Source: Pseudarthrobacter sulfonivorans
GTDB taxonomy: Bacteria; Actinomycetota; Actinomycetes; Actinomycetales; Micrococcaceae
Direction: 5' to 3'
Assembly: GCF_001484605.1 (NCBI RefSeq)
Contig: NZ_CP013747.1
Location: 1,178,001 to 1,242,000 of the forward strand
DNA: 64,000 nt
In this document: in pieces, positions 27,259 to 35,590 of the stretch
Layout of the letters: every line of letters starts with the position of its first letter
Position numbering within the stretch: position 1 is the stretch's first letter
Translations under genes and position numbers: made by a program
The notes under the pieces: generated by a model
The model's database searches: none
Told to the model about the DNA's origin: nothing
Seen by the model: the letters and a program-made list of their open reading frames with translations, nothing else

Positions 27259-27546
27259 CTAGGCCGCCGTCGGAAGCGTTACGTAGCTGCCCTCGATGAC
27301 GCTGGCGGCAACAACGGGTGTGCCGTCTACTGTGACATAGCTGCCACGGGTGACGGGGCGCAGGTTTCGGGCGCCAGCGACGGTGACATAGCTGCCCTCG
27401 ACGCCGACGGAGACGCTGCCGGCGGGGAGAGTCACGTAGCTGCCGCCGCGCACTGCGGTGTCAGGGACAGCGCTAGCGGAAGCGGCCTGAAGGGTGGTTT
27501 CGGTGATGGATGAGGAGGTTTCGGGGCGTTCGGTCAGGAAAGTCAT
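27259..27546 (-). CDS. Small protein with four GSYVT repeats
   Basis: ATG at 27546 has AAGGAGA five bases upstream, giving 95 residues; an earlier in-frame start has no such site. The first ~33 residues (MTFLTERPETSSSITETTL...) are polar and leader-like. Then the pentapeptide GSYVT occurs at residues 35-39, 51-55, 68-72 and 86-90, each followed by L or V and often preceded by R or E-G, spaced by 16, 17 and 18 residues. No family is recognised. The build, a polar leader then evenly spaced near-identical motifs, resembles multi-core peptide precursors, but no modifying enzyme is adjacent. It converges with the ThDP gene. Confidence 0.7.
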   Translation of the reverse strand: MTFLTERPETSSSITETTLQAASASAVPDTAVRGGSYVTLPAGSVSVGVEGSYVTVAGARNLRPVTRGSYVTVDGTPVVAASVIEGSYVTLPTAA

Positions 27547-27871
27547 GGGTTCTCCTTGGGGTTTCGGGATGAGTGCCATACAGGTTCTTGTGCCGCTCAA
27601 GCAGGAGGGCGGTTGCGCGTTATATCGCTTGCCCCGCTGGCCCGGGTATGTTCACCGGTGCGGTACTCAAGGGCTACGGTGGCCTGTACCTAATTTTACG
27701 GCTTAATGTGAGCTACTCAAAATAAGGTGCGAAGGCTCACGTCATACGCCAGGCGGCTGATCAGAGCGGGGCGGGCGAAAGATCAGCGCAAGATTGCCTC
27801 AGGAACGAATCTTTCATTCCTATGAAGAACTAGCATCACGGCATTGGCTGCACAGAATGATGGGGGAAAAG
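27547..27871. other. Intergenic region upstream of divergent small genes
   Basis: About 325 bases between the GSYVT-repeat gene (minus) and the DUF6994 gene (plus). It must hold both promoters; an AT-rich patch near 27685-27725 is the likeliest site. No gene is seen. Confidence 0.4.
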
Positions 27872-28705
27872 ATGAGTGAACATGGTCTGGCGGGGGCAAC
27901 GGCAGTGCTCGACGAAGTCGGGGGGCGGCCGCCGAACACCCCCGAGATGCTGGTCTGCAGTACGTCCTTCGACTACAAGACCGACAGCCCGGCGAGGAAC
28001 AATCCCGACCCGGACAGGGACAGTCCGAAGCTCCGGTCTCTCCATCAGTTGCTGTGGACCAAGAAGCTGAACTCCGGTGTCCTTTTCGCGCAGACCGTGC
28101 CGCCGAATCGTGGGGACGGCTACCTCATCTTCACCGACACCTCCGGGGGGAGGCATTGGTACGGCAGCGACGCCATCACGAACTCCTACACCAAGTGGCT
28201 GCGCCCGAGGCCTCTGGCCGACGCCATTGCCGGGCTGAACGAGGAGCAGCGGGCCCGCTACCTCAACCCGCCGTACACCATCGGCAGTGCAATGATCTGG
28301 CCCGTCAGGACGGCGGACCGACCCACCATCAACCAGGCACGAGGAATCAGGTCGCTGATCGCTGACCGCATGGACCTCACCCTGGAGTGCATCCGGCGTC
28401 ACTACGCAGGAGAGCCCGAGAGCCCCCTCGCCGGTGTCCTCAACGCCTACGCGGACTTCTTCGCGCTCTTCGACGGGTTCAAGGAGTTCGTGGACTTCTT
28501 CCACCTGCAAGACCTCGTCACTGCCGACTACGACGAGGTTCGGTTCTTCCTGCCGTTCGACAACTTCAAGCGACGCGGAACACCGGCCACAACGGAGGAG
28601 TACGTGACGTATCGGGAGGCCACGCTGGAGTTCATCGCGAAACGGGGACAGCGGATTACCAAGTGGCTTGAGGACAACCACCCCGACAACGAGATTGGCG
28701 GTTAG
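27872..28705 (+). CDS. DUF6994 family protein
   Basis: ATG at 27872 follows GGGGGAAAAG, giving 277 residues; the frame opens earlier at a TTG (27794). Conserved stretches such as CSTSFDYKTDSPA, YTIGSAMIWP, INQARGIRSLIADRMDLTLE, CIRRHYAGEPESPL, FVDFFHLQDLVT and FFLPFDNF match the DUF6994 family of actinobacteria and other bacteria, whose function is unknown. No signal peptide or membrane segment is seen; it is likely cytoplasmic. It is a single gene ending in a small hairpin, surrounded by remnants of duplicated genes. Confidence 0.8.
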   Translation: MSEHGLAGATAVLDEVGGRPPNTPEMLVCSTSFDYKTDSPARNNPDPDRDSPKLRSLHQLLWTKKLNSGVLFAQTVPPNRGDGYLIFTDTSGGRHWYGSDAITNSYTKWLRPRPLADAIAGLNEEQRARYLNPPYTIGSAMIWPVRTADRPTINQARGIRSLIADRMDLTLECIRRHYAGEPESPLAGVLNAYADFFALFDGFKEFVDFFHLQDLVTADYDEVRFFLPFDNFKRRGTPATTEEYVTYREATLEFIAKRGQRITKWLEDNHPDNEIGG

Positions 28706-28720
28706 CCCCGTAGCGGGGCT
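28704..28720 (+). terminator. Short hairpin at the end of the DUF6994 gene
   Basis: AGCCCCG, loop TAG, CGGGGCT directly at the stop codon. A weak terminator; no U-run follows. Confidence 0.5.
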
Positions 28721-28786
28721 CCCAAGAATGGCGCCGGCGGCCTAGACGAATTCACAGGTCCACCAGGGATAGCCGGAACGGGAGAT

Positions 28787-29140
28787 GTTCCACTTCGTCG
28801 AAGGCTGCAGCTCAGGCCCGGGCTCCCCCATCGACCTGCCGCTGTACAACTGCCAGAGCATATTCGGCGGCCGGGCATCGTCCCGCGCCGCCCCGGGGTT
28901 CTGACACGGACACTGATTGATCCTGCACCTCTTCTCCTCCGGCAACCGGCCCGCACCGCCCGCTACACCCGCGCCGACGAGATGCACCAGTCATACACAA
29001 TCACGGTTTCTTCGTCGCCGTCGCGATGGGCACTGAACCCGTAAAGCTTCCGGTCGGATCGGGGCTTCTCAGCGCGGCGCCGCTGGGCGAAGGCGGCTGG
29101 CTGCAGCCGAACAACACCGCCTGGGTACTACGCGAATAGA
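28787..29140 (+). pseudogene. Internally deleted remnant of a GH13 glucosidase gene
   Basis: Blocks of the GH13 gene at 38947-40581 reappear here in order but with gaps: a block like 39360-39480 (TTCCACTTCGTCGAAGGC ... GGCGGCCGGGC), a short block around the CCCGCTACACC CGCGCCGACGAG site (39810-39850), a block around the end (AAGCTTCCGGTCGG..., GGCTGCAGCCG) and the final codons VLRE followed by TAG at 29138. No frame is open through it. It matches the other copy in the same orientation, 11.4 kb away, and the homology continues into the downstream sequence. Confidence 0.8.
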
Positions 29141-29345
29141 TAGCCCTCTCGCAGATTTGATCAAGGGCTGCTCAAGGACTACGCAAAATTCACCGAGCAA
29201 TCGGAGAACGCCTTGTGCCCGCCTTTTCCCCGTGAAGAATTGGGTCATCAGCATTCTGGATATTGCGTCCGACTTAGCTGACATGGATTTCATCAAGGGG
29301 GAAATCAGTTTGAAGCTCACACCAACTTTGGTCAGCGCCGCACGC
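29141..29345 (+). pseudogene. Copy of the GH13 downstream region with the first codons of the small lipoprotein gene
   Basis: The sequence after the GH13 remnant follows the one after the intact GH13 gene (40582-40790): ATAGATAGCC, TCAAGGGCTGCTCAAGG, CACCGAGCAATCGGAGAACG, GAAGAATTGGGTCATCAG, CATCAAGGGGGAAAT, then TTG at 29310 opening MKLTPTLVSAARL as in the lipoprotein at 40753. After about 13 codons the match ends abruptly near 29345, so the lipoprotein is truncated and replaced by other DNA. Confidence 0.75.
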
Positions 29346-29604
29346 TTAAGCAGTTCCCCATTGTTGATTACGAAACGGTGCTTAGCGCCAACACCAAGTT
29401 GCGTTGTAGAGCAAATGCAGCTCAAGAGTTGTGGACCGAAGACGCATGGATCACGGAAGGTACTGCTTTTCACGCCTCAAACGCATGCCTAGGCGCTAAA
29501 GAAATCCCTTGCGTCTTCCTGCGGAGGCACAAAGTCCGCAAGCTTCTGCAGAACGAAAGTATCCATCAGCAGGGTCCGTCAGAAACAAGAAAATGGGGAA
29601 AATT
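29346..29604 (+). other. Fragment of an unrecognised coding sequence
   Basis: One frame reads FPIVDYETVLSANTKL, RANAAQELWTEDAWI and TEGTAFHASNACLGAKEI, which looks like natural protein but has no start of its own. It joins the truncated lipoprotein at about 29345 and fades before the next gene at 29605. The parent family is not recognised. Confidence 0.4.
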
Positions 29605-30228
29605 ATGTCTGATATCAAAAATGGTCCGGCACCTTGGGCAACGCCTGAAGAACGAGTTCAGCTCGTGCGACTTGTCGAGGAGAAGCGCAAAAACGGCCTC
29701 GGTGTTGCGTCTCTTGTAGTGGGCATCGTCGCAGCAGTGTTCAGTATGATCCCGATCGTGGGCATGATCGCCTTTATCCTAGGCCCCATTGCCGTCATCC
29801 TCGGCGTCATCGCTCTCTTCCTGAAGAATCGGAAGAAGGGCATGGCAATAACGGGAGTCATCCTCGGCATCGTCAGCGTTATTGTCGCCGCAATGGTGAC
29901 GGCCGGAGTGAGTGCCGCAGCAAAGGCAATTGACAACAGCATCAATGCCGAGCACACGGTGGAGTACATCGTAACCACCACCGGTCCGGCCAGCATCTCG
30001 TACTGGACCCCCGGCGGGACATCAACTGAAGACGTCACGTCAGAGTGGAAGAAGTCCATCACCTCTACGGAATTCGGTTTTACGAGCCTGTCAGTCACCG
30101 GAAGCTACAGCGATGCGTCCGCCGCAGTCACGTGCGAGATTCTGATCGATGGCAAGAGCGCAGGTAAGAACACGGGCAACGGCACTGGCGCTCATGCCTC
30201 TTGCTCGGGAAGCACCTGGTCCAAGTAG
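29605..30228 (+). CDS. Membrane protein: DUF4190 hairpin plus MmpS-like secreted domain
   Basis: ATG at 29605 with GGGGAA upstream gives 207 residues. Residues ~30-105 contain two to three hydrophobic segments (GVASLVVGIVAAVFSMIP, IAFILGPIAVILGVIALF, MAITGVILGIVSVIVAA), as in DUF4190 proteins. The remaining ~100 residues form a beta-rich domain (VEYIVTTTGPASISYWTPGG ... AVTCEILIDGKSAGKN) resembling the MmpS/secreted domain of actinobacterial transport accessory proteins. It would be anchored in the membrane with the C-terminal domain outside. No partner MmpL gene is near. It appears intact. Confidence 0.75.
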   Translation: MSDIKNGPAPWATPEERVQLVRLVEEKRKNGLGVASLVVGIVAAVFSMIPIVGMIAFILGPIAVILGVIALFLKNRKKGMAITGVILGIVSVIVAAMVTAGVSAAAKAIDNSINAEHTVEYIVTTTGPASISYWTPGGTSTEDVTSEWKKSITSTEFGFTSLSVTGSYSDASAAVTCEILIDGKSAGKNTGNGTGAHASCSGSTWSK

Positions 30229-30610
30229 CTCAGCTGGATGGCTGGCAAGGGACTACGCAAGACCCGTGCCAGCCATAGTCCGTGCGGCCCGCTGCGCGCA
30301 TTCTCCACTACCGCGCAAAGGACCTGCTGACGGGCGGCCAGTCCACCGATCATCCGGCGGATGCCTCTGGAAACTTTGGACCGTGCTGAGCCCAGGTCAT
30401 ACCCCGGCATCAACTCCTGTCCCCTCAGCCCGGCGACGTCCAGGGGGTGCGCGGAACGAGGAGGACCTTCCGTCGATAACGGAGGCGAAATAGGTCCTCC
30501 TCGCGACTCGTCAGGGCGCCGTGGTGGGGCACATTGATGCTGACACGGCCCCGAAACGGCTCAATCCGCGGCGTGTCCGTGTCAAAGTGCCCCGGTTCGG
30601 CTACTTCCCC
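30229..30610. other. Gene-free junction region with a 12-bp inverted repeat
   Basis: No gene is supported. CGAGGAGGACCT at 30457-30468 is the exact inverse of AGGTCCTCCTCG at 30492-30503 with a 23-base loop; it could be a terminator-like structure or an insertion relic. The region ends where homology to the ThDP gene begins at 30611. Confidence 0.5.
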
Positions 30611-30854
30611 GGGCCTGACCGAAAAGCCCATGCTGATCCCCGAAGTGGACTTCAGCGGAATCGCCCGCGCGCTCGGTGCCGAGTCGGCGATCATCCGCTC
30701 ACTGTCGGACCTTGCCGCGCTCACGGACTGGATCGACGCCGGCGCCAAGGGAACCTTCGTGGCCGACTGCCGCATCACCGCCAGCGTCCGGGCCCCGTGA
30801 CTGAGCGAATGGATGCAGGCCAAGCAGGAGGCGAAGGCGGCGGTGGCGGGGTAG
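30611..30854 (+). pseudogene. Second copy of the 3' end of the ThDP enzyme gene
   Basis: From 30611 the DNA follows 26913-27155 at about 90 % identity by eye, encoding GLTEKPMLIPEVDFSGIARA to TASVRAP in the same frame. The Trp codon in the APWLSEW segment has become TGA at 30798, and the copy runs on to the equivalent TAG at 30854. There is nothing of the ThDP gene before 30611. It stands just in front of the ketopantoate-reductase-like gene. Confidence 0.9.
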
Positions 30855-30897
30855 AGGCCCCACGTATGGTTCTGCCTGCCTGACGTAGCATGAATCC

Positions 30898-31794
30898 ATG
30901 CGGATACTCGTCGTCGGAGCCGGAGCCACAGGCGGGGCGTTCGGAACGCTCCTGCAGGAAGCGGGACGGGATGTCACGTATCTGGTGCGGCCGCGCAAGC
31001 AAGAGGCCCTCCGCCGGGACGGGTTACGCTTCATTTCCCCCACCGCTGACCGGACGCACCCGGTAAAAACCATCACCGCCCCGGACGGGTCAGAGGCCTT
31101 CGATCTGATCCTCGTCACGGTCAAAGCCACCGCGTTCGAGGGCGTACTCGGCGAGATTGGCGCTTTCGTCGGGCCTGGAACGAGCATCATTCCCATCCTC
31201 AACGGCATGGCCCATGTGGACCGGCTTGAGCAGTTGTACCCGGGCCAGGTGCTCGGCGGCCTGGCCCGGATCGTCGCCACTCTCGACGGCGATGTGGTCC
31301 GCCAGCAGATGCCCCTCACTTCCCTCATGGTGGGCGGGCTGAGCGGAAACCCTGTCCCTACGGATGTTTCCGAAGCTCTGGACGTGCCCGGCGTCGACTT
31401 CTCGGTAGTGGACGACGTAGCCGGCGCCCTGTGGGAGAAATGGGTATTCATCGCGGCCGCAGGAATCGTCAACTGCCTGTTCCGGGCGCCGGTTGGACGG
31501 ATCATCGACGCCGGCGGGCGGTCCAGGATCCTGGAGGCCATCAGTGAAACCGAAGCGGTGGCGGCGGCGGCAGGACATCCCGTTTCCGACGCCGGTCATG
31601 CACAGGCGGTCGGTATCCTGACTGAACCGGGATCGGCCTTCACTTCCTCCCTGTACCGGGACCTCAGCGCAGGGCTCCCATCGGAGGCCGAGCACATCCT
31701 CGGCGACCTTGCCGGCAGAGCCCGCAGCCTCAACGTCCCTACGCCTCTGTTGGAGCTCACCCTCATCCAGATCAGGGCCGGCCTGCCAACCTGA
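30898..31794 (+). CDS. 2-dehydropantoate 2-reductase (PanE/ApbA) family protein
   Basis: The 298-residue protein begins with the Rossmann motif MRILVVGAGATGGAFG (GxGxxG, residues 7-12) and has the family's middle segment LVTVKATAFEGVL and the catalytic lysine region ALWEKWVFIAAAGIVN. PanE reduces ketopantoate with NADPH in pantothenate synthesis, but many relatives act on other 2-keto acids, so the substrate is uncertain. It is a single gene between two remnants of the ThDP gene's 3' end, so it may be cargo; its length and composition are normal. Confidence 0.88.
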   Translation: MRILVVGAGATGGAFGTLLQEAGRDVTYLVRPRKQEALRRDGLRFISPTADRTHPVKTITAPDGSEAFDLILVTVKATAFEGVLGEIGAFVGPGTSIIPILNGMAHVDRLEQLYPGQVLGGLARIVATLDGDVVRQQMPLTSLMVGGLSGNPVPTDVSEALDVPGVDFSVVDDVAGALWEKWVFIAAAGIVNCLFRAPVGRIIDAGGRSRILEAISETEAVAAAAGHPVSDAGHAQAVGILTEPGSAFTSSLYRDLSAGLPSEAEHILGDLAGRARSLNVPTPLLELTLIQIRAGLPT

Positions 31795-31899
31795 ACCACT
31801 CCGGCGCGGCCAGCAGGCGGCGGAGCCAGCGTGCTGGAGCGGGCGAGCTGATCAACAGGCGACGCCGTGCTCTTCCCGCTGCACCGAAAGACCGGACAA

Positions 31900-31995
31900 G
31901 ACTGCCGGATCACGTCGACCGTCCTGGCCCCGTGACTGAGGGAGTGGATGCAGGCCTCGAAGGCGGCGAGGGCGAAGGCTGCGGTGGCGGGCTAG
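31900..31995 (+). pseudogene. Third copy of the 3' end of the ThDP enzyme gene
   Basis: GACTGCCGGATCACGTCGA at 31900 to the TAG at 31995 repeats the last ~95 bases of the ThDP gene. The same Trp-to-TGA change as in the second copy, in the context GCCCCGTGACTGAG, shows that this copy and the one at 30611 share an ancestor that already carried the stop. It ends 27 bases before the lipid-kinase start. Confidence 0.88.
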
Positions 31996-32021
31996 GGGCA
32001 TTCACAGGTCCGGCGCCTAAC

Positions 32022-32987
32022 ATGGCCCACATGAAAGCTGCCCGGGACGCACGCTCTGCCGCCGTTGTGATCAACGCCGGATCACGCCGAGGGGCGGCAC
32101 CCGAACTTGCCGTGGACACGATGCGAAAGGCAGGCGTGCCCATCTCTGCCGTGCACCACGTGCTGTCGGGGGCAGACCTGGCCGGGACGCTTGATCGGGT
32201 GCTTGCGGACGGGCACGACCTGGTCGTAGTTGGTGGCGGCGACGGGACAGTGTCCTACGCCGCCGGTCGGGTTGCCGGCACCGACGTTGTGCTCGGCGTT
32301 CTTCCCCTGGGCACCGCCAACGACTTCGCCCGCACACTGGAGATACCCAACAACCTTGCCGAGGCCTGCGCCACCATCGCAGACGGGAAAGTAGTGGACA
32401 TCGACCTCGGCCGGGCCAACGGTGAGCCATTCCTCAACGTCGCGTCCGCGGGCTTGTCCGTGGCAGTTACCGAAGCTCTCAGCCCCCGCCTGAAGCGATA
32501 CATCGGGCCATTGGCGTACAGCATCGCCACGCTGACGGCTTATGCCAGGCACAAGGCGTTCCGGGCCCGTCTCGAGTTCCCCGACGGGGACCACGAGCCG
32601 ATTGAGCTCGACAGCCTCCTTCAGGTAGCCGTCGGCAATGGCCGGCATTACGGCGGCGGCAACACGGTCTCCCCCACGGCAGGGATCGACGACCACACCC
32701 TGGACATCTACGCCATCCTGGCGGGGCCACTCCGGGAGCATGTGAGTATCGCGCGGTTGCTCAAGGACGGAAGCTTCATCAAACACGATCGGGTGTACCA
32801 CCTGACCACCAGACGTGTCCGGCTGGTCACCGACCAGCCGCTGCCGGTGAATCTCGACGGCGAGATTGCGACCGCCACGCCCACTGACTTCACCGTCCAG
32901 CGCAACGCCGTCCACGTCGTGGTGCCCCAGAGCAGCACCAGCGCGCTGTTCGACGGACCGGGCGCCGCGGACTGGTCGTCCATTTGA
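32022..32987 (+). CDS. Diacylglycerol/lipid kinase family protein
   Basis: ATG at 32022 (or 32031) gives 321 residues. The ATP-binding core has VVVGGGDGTVSYAAG and GVLPLGTANDFARTL, the GGDGT and LGTxNDFAR signatures of DAGK/YegS-type lipid kinases. The C-terminal beta-domain contains LQVAVGNGRHYGGGN and PVNLDGEIA. It phosphorylates a membrane lipid such as diacylglycerol at the inner face of the membrane. The gene starts right after the third ThDP remnant. Part of its own 3' end is repeated at 34409-34488. Confidence 0.92.
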   Translation: MAHMKAARDARSAAVVINAGSRRGAAPELAVDTMRKAGVPISAVHHVLSGADLAGTLDRVLADGHDLVVVGGGDGTVSYAAGRVAGTDVVLGVLPLGTANDFARTLEIPNNLAEACATIADGKVVDIDLGRANGEPFLNVASAGLSVAVTEALSPRLKRYIGPLAYSIATLTAYARHKAFRARLEFPDGDHEPIELDSLLQVAVGNGRHYGGGNTVSPTAGIDDHTLDIYAILAGPLREHVSIARLLKDGSFIKHDRVYHLTTRRVRLVTDQPLPVNLDGEIATATPTDFTVQRNAVHVVVPQSSTSALFDGPGAADWSSI

Positions 32988-33112
32988 AAACCTATTAGCT
33001 CACCGGCCCATAGCCAGATTTCTTTCTTTCGCCGGTCAGCCCGCCCTAAGGGCGTTGTTTCGAAAACCGTCACGCCTCCGGCACATCTCCCCTTAGTTGC
33101 GGGTGCAGCAGA

Positions 33113-34012
33113 TCACGGGCAACGGCTAGCGGGTGGTGAAAAGCCGGCAGGCCAGACAGTCGCGGAGTTATAACAAAATCCCCCGATATATTTTACTGAT
33201 CCGATGTGTGCGCCGCTGAGGTCCGCGTCTCTGAAGTCAGCTCCTGAGATGTCAGCCCCGCCGAGAAATGCGTTCGTAAGCGTCGCCCCTCTGAAATTGG
33301 TGCCAATGAGGAAGGCGTGGAAAAGCCTCGCGTTTGTAAGGTCTGCATTGGTCAGGTCCGTAAAAGTAAAGTTTGTTCTGTCCAGTGAGACCCCTATGAG
33401 TTTCACCCCGGTCAGATTCAGCTTTGCTTGCGCCCCGAAACTGGACAGATAGGCGTCCGACAAGCCGGTTGCGGAGCTAAGGTCAGCTCCAGCGAGGTTG
33501 ACGCCTTCAAACCTTGCACCAGTAAGGTTTGCGCGTGTCAGGTTGGCATTCTTGAGGATAGCGTTACGTAGGTTCGCCCTTCCAAGATCGGCTTCCACAA
33601 GCAAGGCGTTGGTGAGGTCTGTACCATCGAGCCTGGCAGAGGAGAGGTTCGCATTTGCAAGGTCAGCTCCACTCATAAGAAGGCCTGACAAGTTTTGATC
33701 GGCCAAGTCCAATGAGTGAAAGGGTCTCTCCGCCGCCTGCGTTGTCGATCGTTCCCTTACGAAGCGGAGATTCTCTCGCCTGTCCGCTTCGTCTGCCGTG
33801 GTCGTGGCAGCTTTTAGCTCGCGATCCGACCTCTGATCGTCAAGCCACGACTGGCCGACGAGCAGGATGACACCAAGTAAGAAGGCAATGAGTATGTCTT
33901 GCACCCACCAGGGAGGATCCTGTTCCCGCCAAGACCGCTTTTTACGAGGCTTCGGTTTCAAAGCCCACCTAGGTCGAGTGCGCTGTTGCATACTGCCATA
34001 ACCGCTTGGCAT
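33113..34012 (-). CDS. Membrane-anchored pentapeptide-repeat protein
   Basis: ATG at 34012 with AGGAGG five bases upstream gives 299 residues. A basic N-terminus (residues 1-35) is followed by one membrane segment (about 38-55, ILIAFLLGVILLVGQSWL), a charged helical linker and then about 25-30 pentapeptide units (A(D/N)LxxA pattern, for example LANANLSSARLDGTDLTNAL) from about residue 100 to 270. The C-terminal ~25 residues are outside the repeats (two Cys). The repeats form a right-handed beta-helix; the role is unknown, and resemblance to gyrase-protecting pentapeptide proteins is only structural. AT-richer than neighbours, and flanked by two copies of the lipid-kinase 3' end. Confidence 0.88.
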   Translation of the reverse strand: MPSGYGSMQQRTRPRWALKPKPRKKRSWREQDPPWWVQDILIAFLLGVILLVGQSWLDDQRSDRELKAATTTADEADRRENLRFVRERSTTQAAERPFHSLDLADQNLSGLLMSGADLANANLSSARLDGTDLTNALLVEADLGRANLRNAILKNANLTRANLTGARFEGVNLAGADLSSATGLSDAYLSSFGAQAKLNLTGVKLIGVSLDRTNFTFTDLTNADLTNARLFHAFLIGTNFRGATLTNAFLGGADISGADFRDADLSGAHIGSVKYIGGFCYNSATVWPAGFSPPASRCP

Positions 34013-34408
34013 TCATGCCTCCTTGCCATCGTAGGAGTCTTATCTTTCGCCGTATCTGGATCGTATCTTCCTTGGATTCGTACAGGGCAAGACCATTGCG
34101 GGGTTCTTAGTTGGTGGAACGCGGGCCGACCGGAAGCTCAACTCTCAGCGCAGCAGGGTGGCAGTTTCTGCCGCGAGCCCGGATGGTATTGAGCTGGCCC
34201 GTCCAGCTCAGGCTACTGCTCGCTCGGCCTGTCCCGTGATGTCCAGGACGTGGGCGTCCCAGCGCGTGTCTGCTCCGCGACAAGGGCCGGCAAATGTCCC
34301 AACGCCTCGGGGCCGGAACCTTCGCCTCCGCGGCCGCAATGAGAACGTCGGTAACAGTTCAGCGGGCAACGTCGGGTCTGCACCCCAACTCAAGGCCTCG
34401 CGAACCAG
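34013..34408. other. Gene-free region upstream of the LacI gene
   Basis: No coding region is supported on either strand. It contains the promoter of the minus-strand pentapeptide gene near 34020-34100 and leads into the lipid-kinase remnant at 34409. Confidence 0.4.
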
Positions 34409-34488
34409 GTTGTTCGACGGACCGGGCGCCGCGAACTGGCAGTAAGGCGTTGTTTCCGAAACAGTCACGCCTCCGGCACCTCCCCCCT
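34409..34488 (+). repeat. Partial copy of the lipid-kinase 3' end and trailer
   Basis: TGTTCGACGGACCGGGCGCC and the following GCG-ACTGG repeat 32947-32973 (end of the lipid-kinase gene). After a deletion of about 70 bases the trailer GGCGTTGTTTC-GAAAC-GTCACGCCTCCGGCAC, seen at 33050-33083, follows. It lies in the same orientation, on the other side of the pentapeptide gene. Confidence 0.8.
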
Positions 34489-34511
34489 TACTGTTGATGA
34501 GGCAAGTCACG

Positions 34512-34534
34512 TAACCGTTTACGTAAACCGTTTG
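34512..34534. promoter_or_regulatory. Two LacI-type operator half-palindromes
   Basis: TAACCGTTTA (34512-34521) and AAACCGTTTG (34525-34534) both have the central CG and AA/TT arms typical of LacI-family sites, with centres 13 bp apart. They lie 40-60 bp upstream of the LacI-type gene and are the likeliest sites for autoregulation and control of the alpha-glucoside operon. Confidence 0.65.
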
Positions 34535-34574
34535 CGTACCTGCCCCCAGACCGCAGTACAGCCAAGGAGAACCA

Positions 34575-35564
34575 GTGGTAACCATCAGGGACGTCGCCGT
34601 GCACGCGGGCGTATCCCCCGCCACCGTCTCCCGGGTGGTCAACGGCCTTGTGGGCTATTCGGAAGAGACCCGCGAGCGCGTGGAGGACGCGGTCCGGAAG
34701 CTCAGCTACGAAACCGATTCCCTGGCACGTGGCCTTAAGACCCGGCAGACCTCGGTCATCGGACTGCTCGCACCCATGGTGTCCGACGCACTCGCCTCCC
34801 AGGTGATGCAGGGCGTGGAGGAGGAGGCCCAGGAGCGCGGCTACGCCGTCATGCTGGGCCGCACCGGCGCCAAATCCGCCTACATCGCCAGCTACCTGCG
34901 GACCCTGCGCACCTACCGGGCAGCCGGCGTCATCCTGGTCTCGGCCGTAATCAAGCCCGAGATCCGGCAGCTGCTGGGACCCACCGTCCCGGTCATCTCC
35001 GTGGCCATCAGCGACAAGTCGGGCTCACCCAGTGTGGCCATCGACGACGAAAAAGCAGCCTATGACGCCACCCGTCACCTGCTCAAACTCGGCCACCGCC
35101 GCATCGGGCTGCTCACCGGCGACCCCGACTCCATCTTCGTTGCCCAACCCCGGCAGCGCGGATACCTCAAGGCCATGGCCGAGGCAAAGTGTGAACCCGT
35201 CACCGCCACGGGCAACTTCTTCTACGAAAGCGGCGCCCCCGGCCTGGACCACCTGCTGCAGCAGGACCCCGGCCTCACCGCCATCTTCGCCGTCAGCGAC
35301 GAGATGGCCGCCGCCGTGGTGAACGAACTGCAAAAGCGCGGCCGCCGCGTCCCGGAAGACGTCTCCGTCCTCGGCTTCGACAACACCTCCACCGCCCTGC
35401 ACGTCCACCCGCCCCTGAGCACCATGGCCCAGCCGCTGGAGGAAATGGGCCGGATGGCCGTCAAGAAACTCCTCCGCTCCCGCGACCTCGGGCCGCGGAT
35501 CATGCCCCACAAACTCATCGAACGCGGCTCCACCGCCCCGCCGCCGCCCACCCAACAGACCTAA
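34575..35564 (+). CDS. LacI-family transcriptional regulator of the alpha-glucoside operon
   Basis: GTG at 34575 with AAGGAGA at four bases gives 329 residues. The N-terminus holds the LacI helix-turn-helix (VTIRDVAVHAGVSPATVSRV) and hinge helix (SLARGLKTRQT). The rest is the periplasmic-binding-protein-like sugar domain (RRIGLLTGDPDS; DVSVLGFDNTS). It should repress the ABC importer and GH13 genes that follow on the same strand until a sugar binds. Operator-like sites lie just upstream of it; none is seen in the 125-bp gap before the binding-protein gene, so control may act from the lacI promoter or from an unrecognised site. Confidence 0.93.
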   Translation: MVTIRDVAVHAGVSPATVSRVVNGLVGYSEETRERVEDAVRKLSYETDSLARGLKTRQTSVIGLLAPMVSDALASQVMQGVEEEAQERGYAVMLGRTGAKSAYIASYLRTLRTYRAAGVILVSAVIKPEIRQLLGPTVPVISVAISDKSGSPSVAIDDEKAAYDATRHLLKLGHRRIGLLTGDPDSIFVAQPRQRGYLKAMAEAKCEPVTATGNFFYESGAPGLDHLLQQDPGLTAIFAVSDEMAAAVVNELQKRGRRVPEDVSVLGFDNTSTALHVHPPLSTMAQPLEEMGRMAVKKLLRSRDLGPRIMPHKLIERGSTAPPPPTQQT

Positions 35565-35590
35565 CCCCAACTCACCGAATCCCCGCTTAA

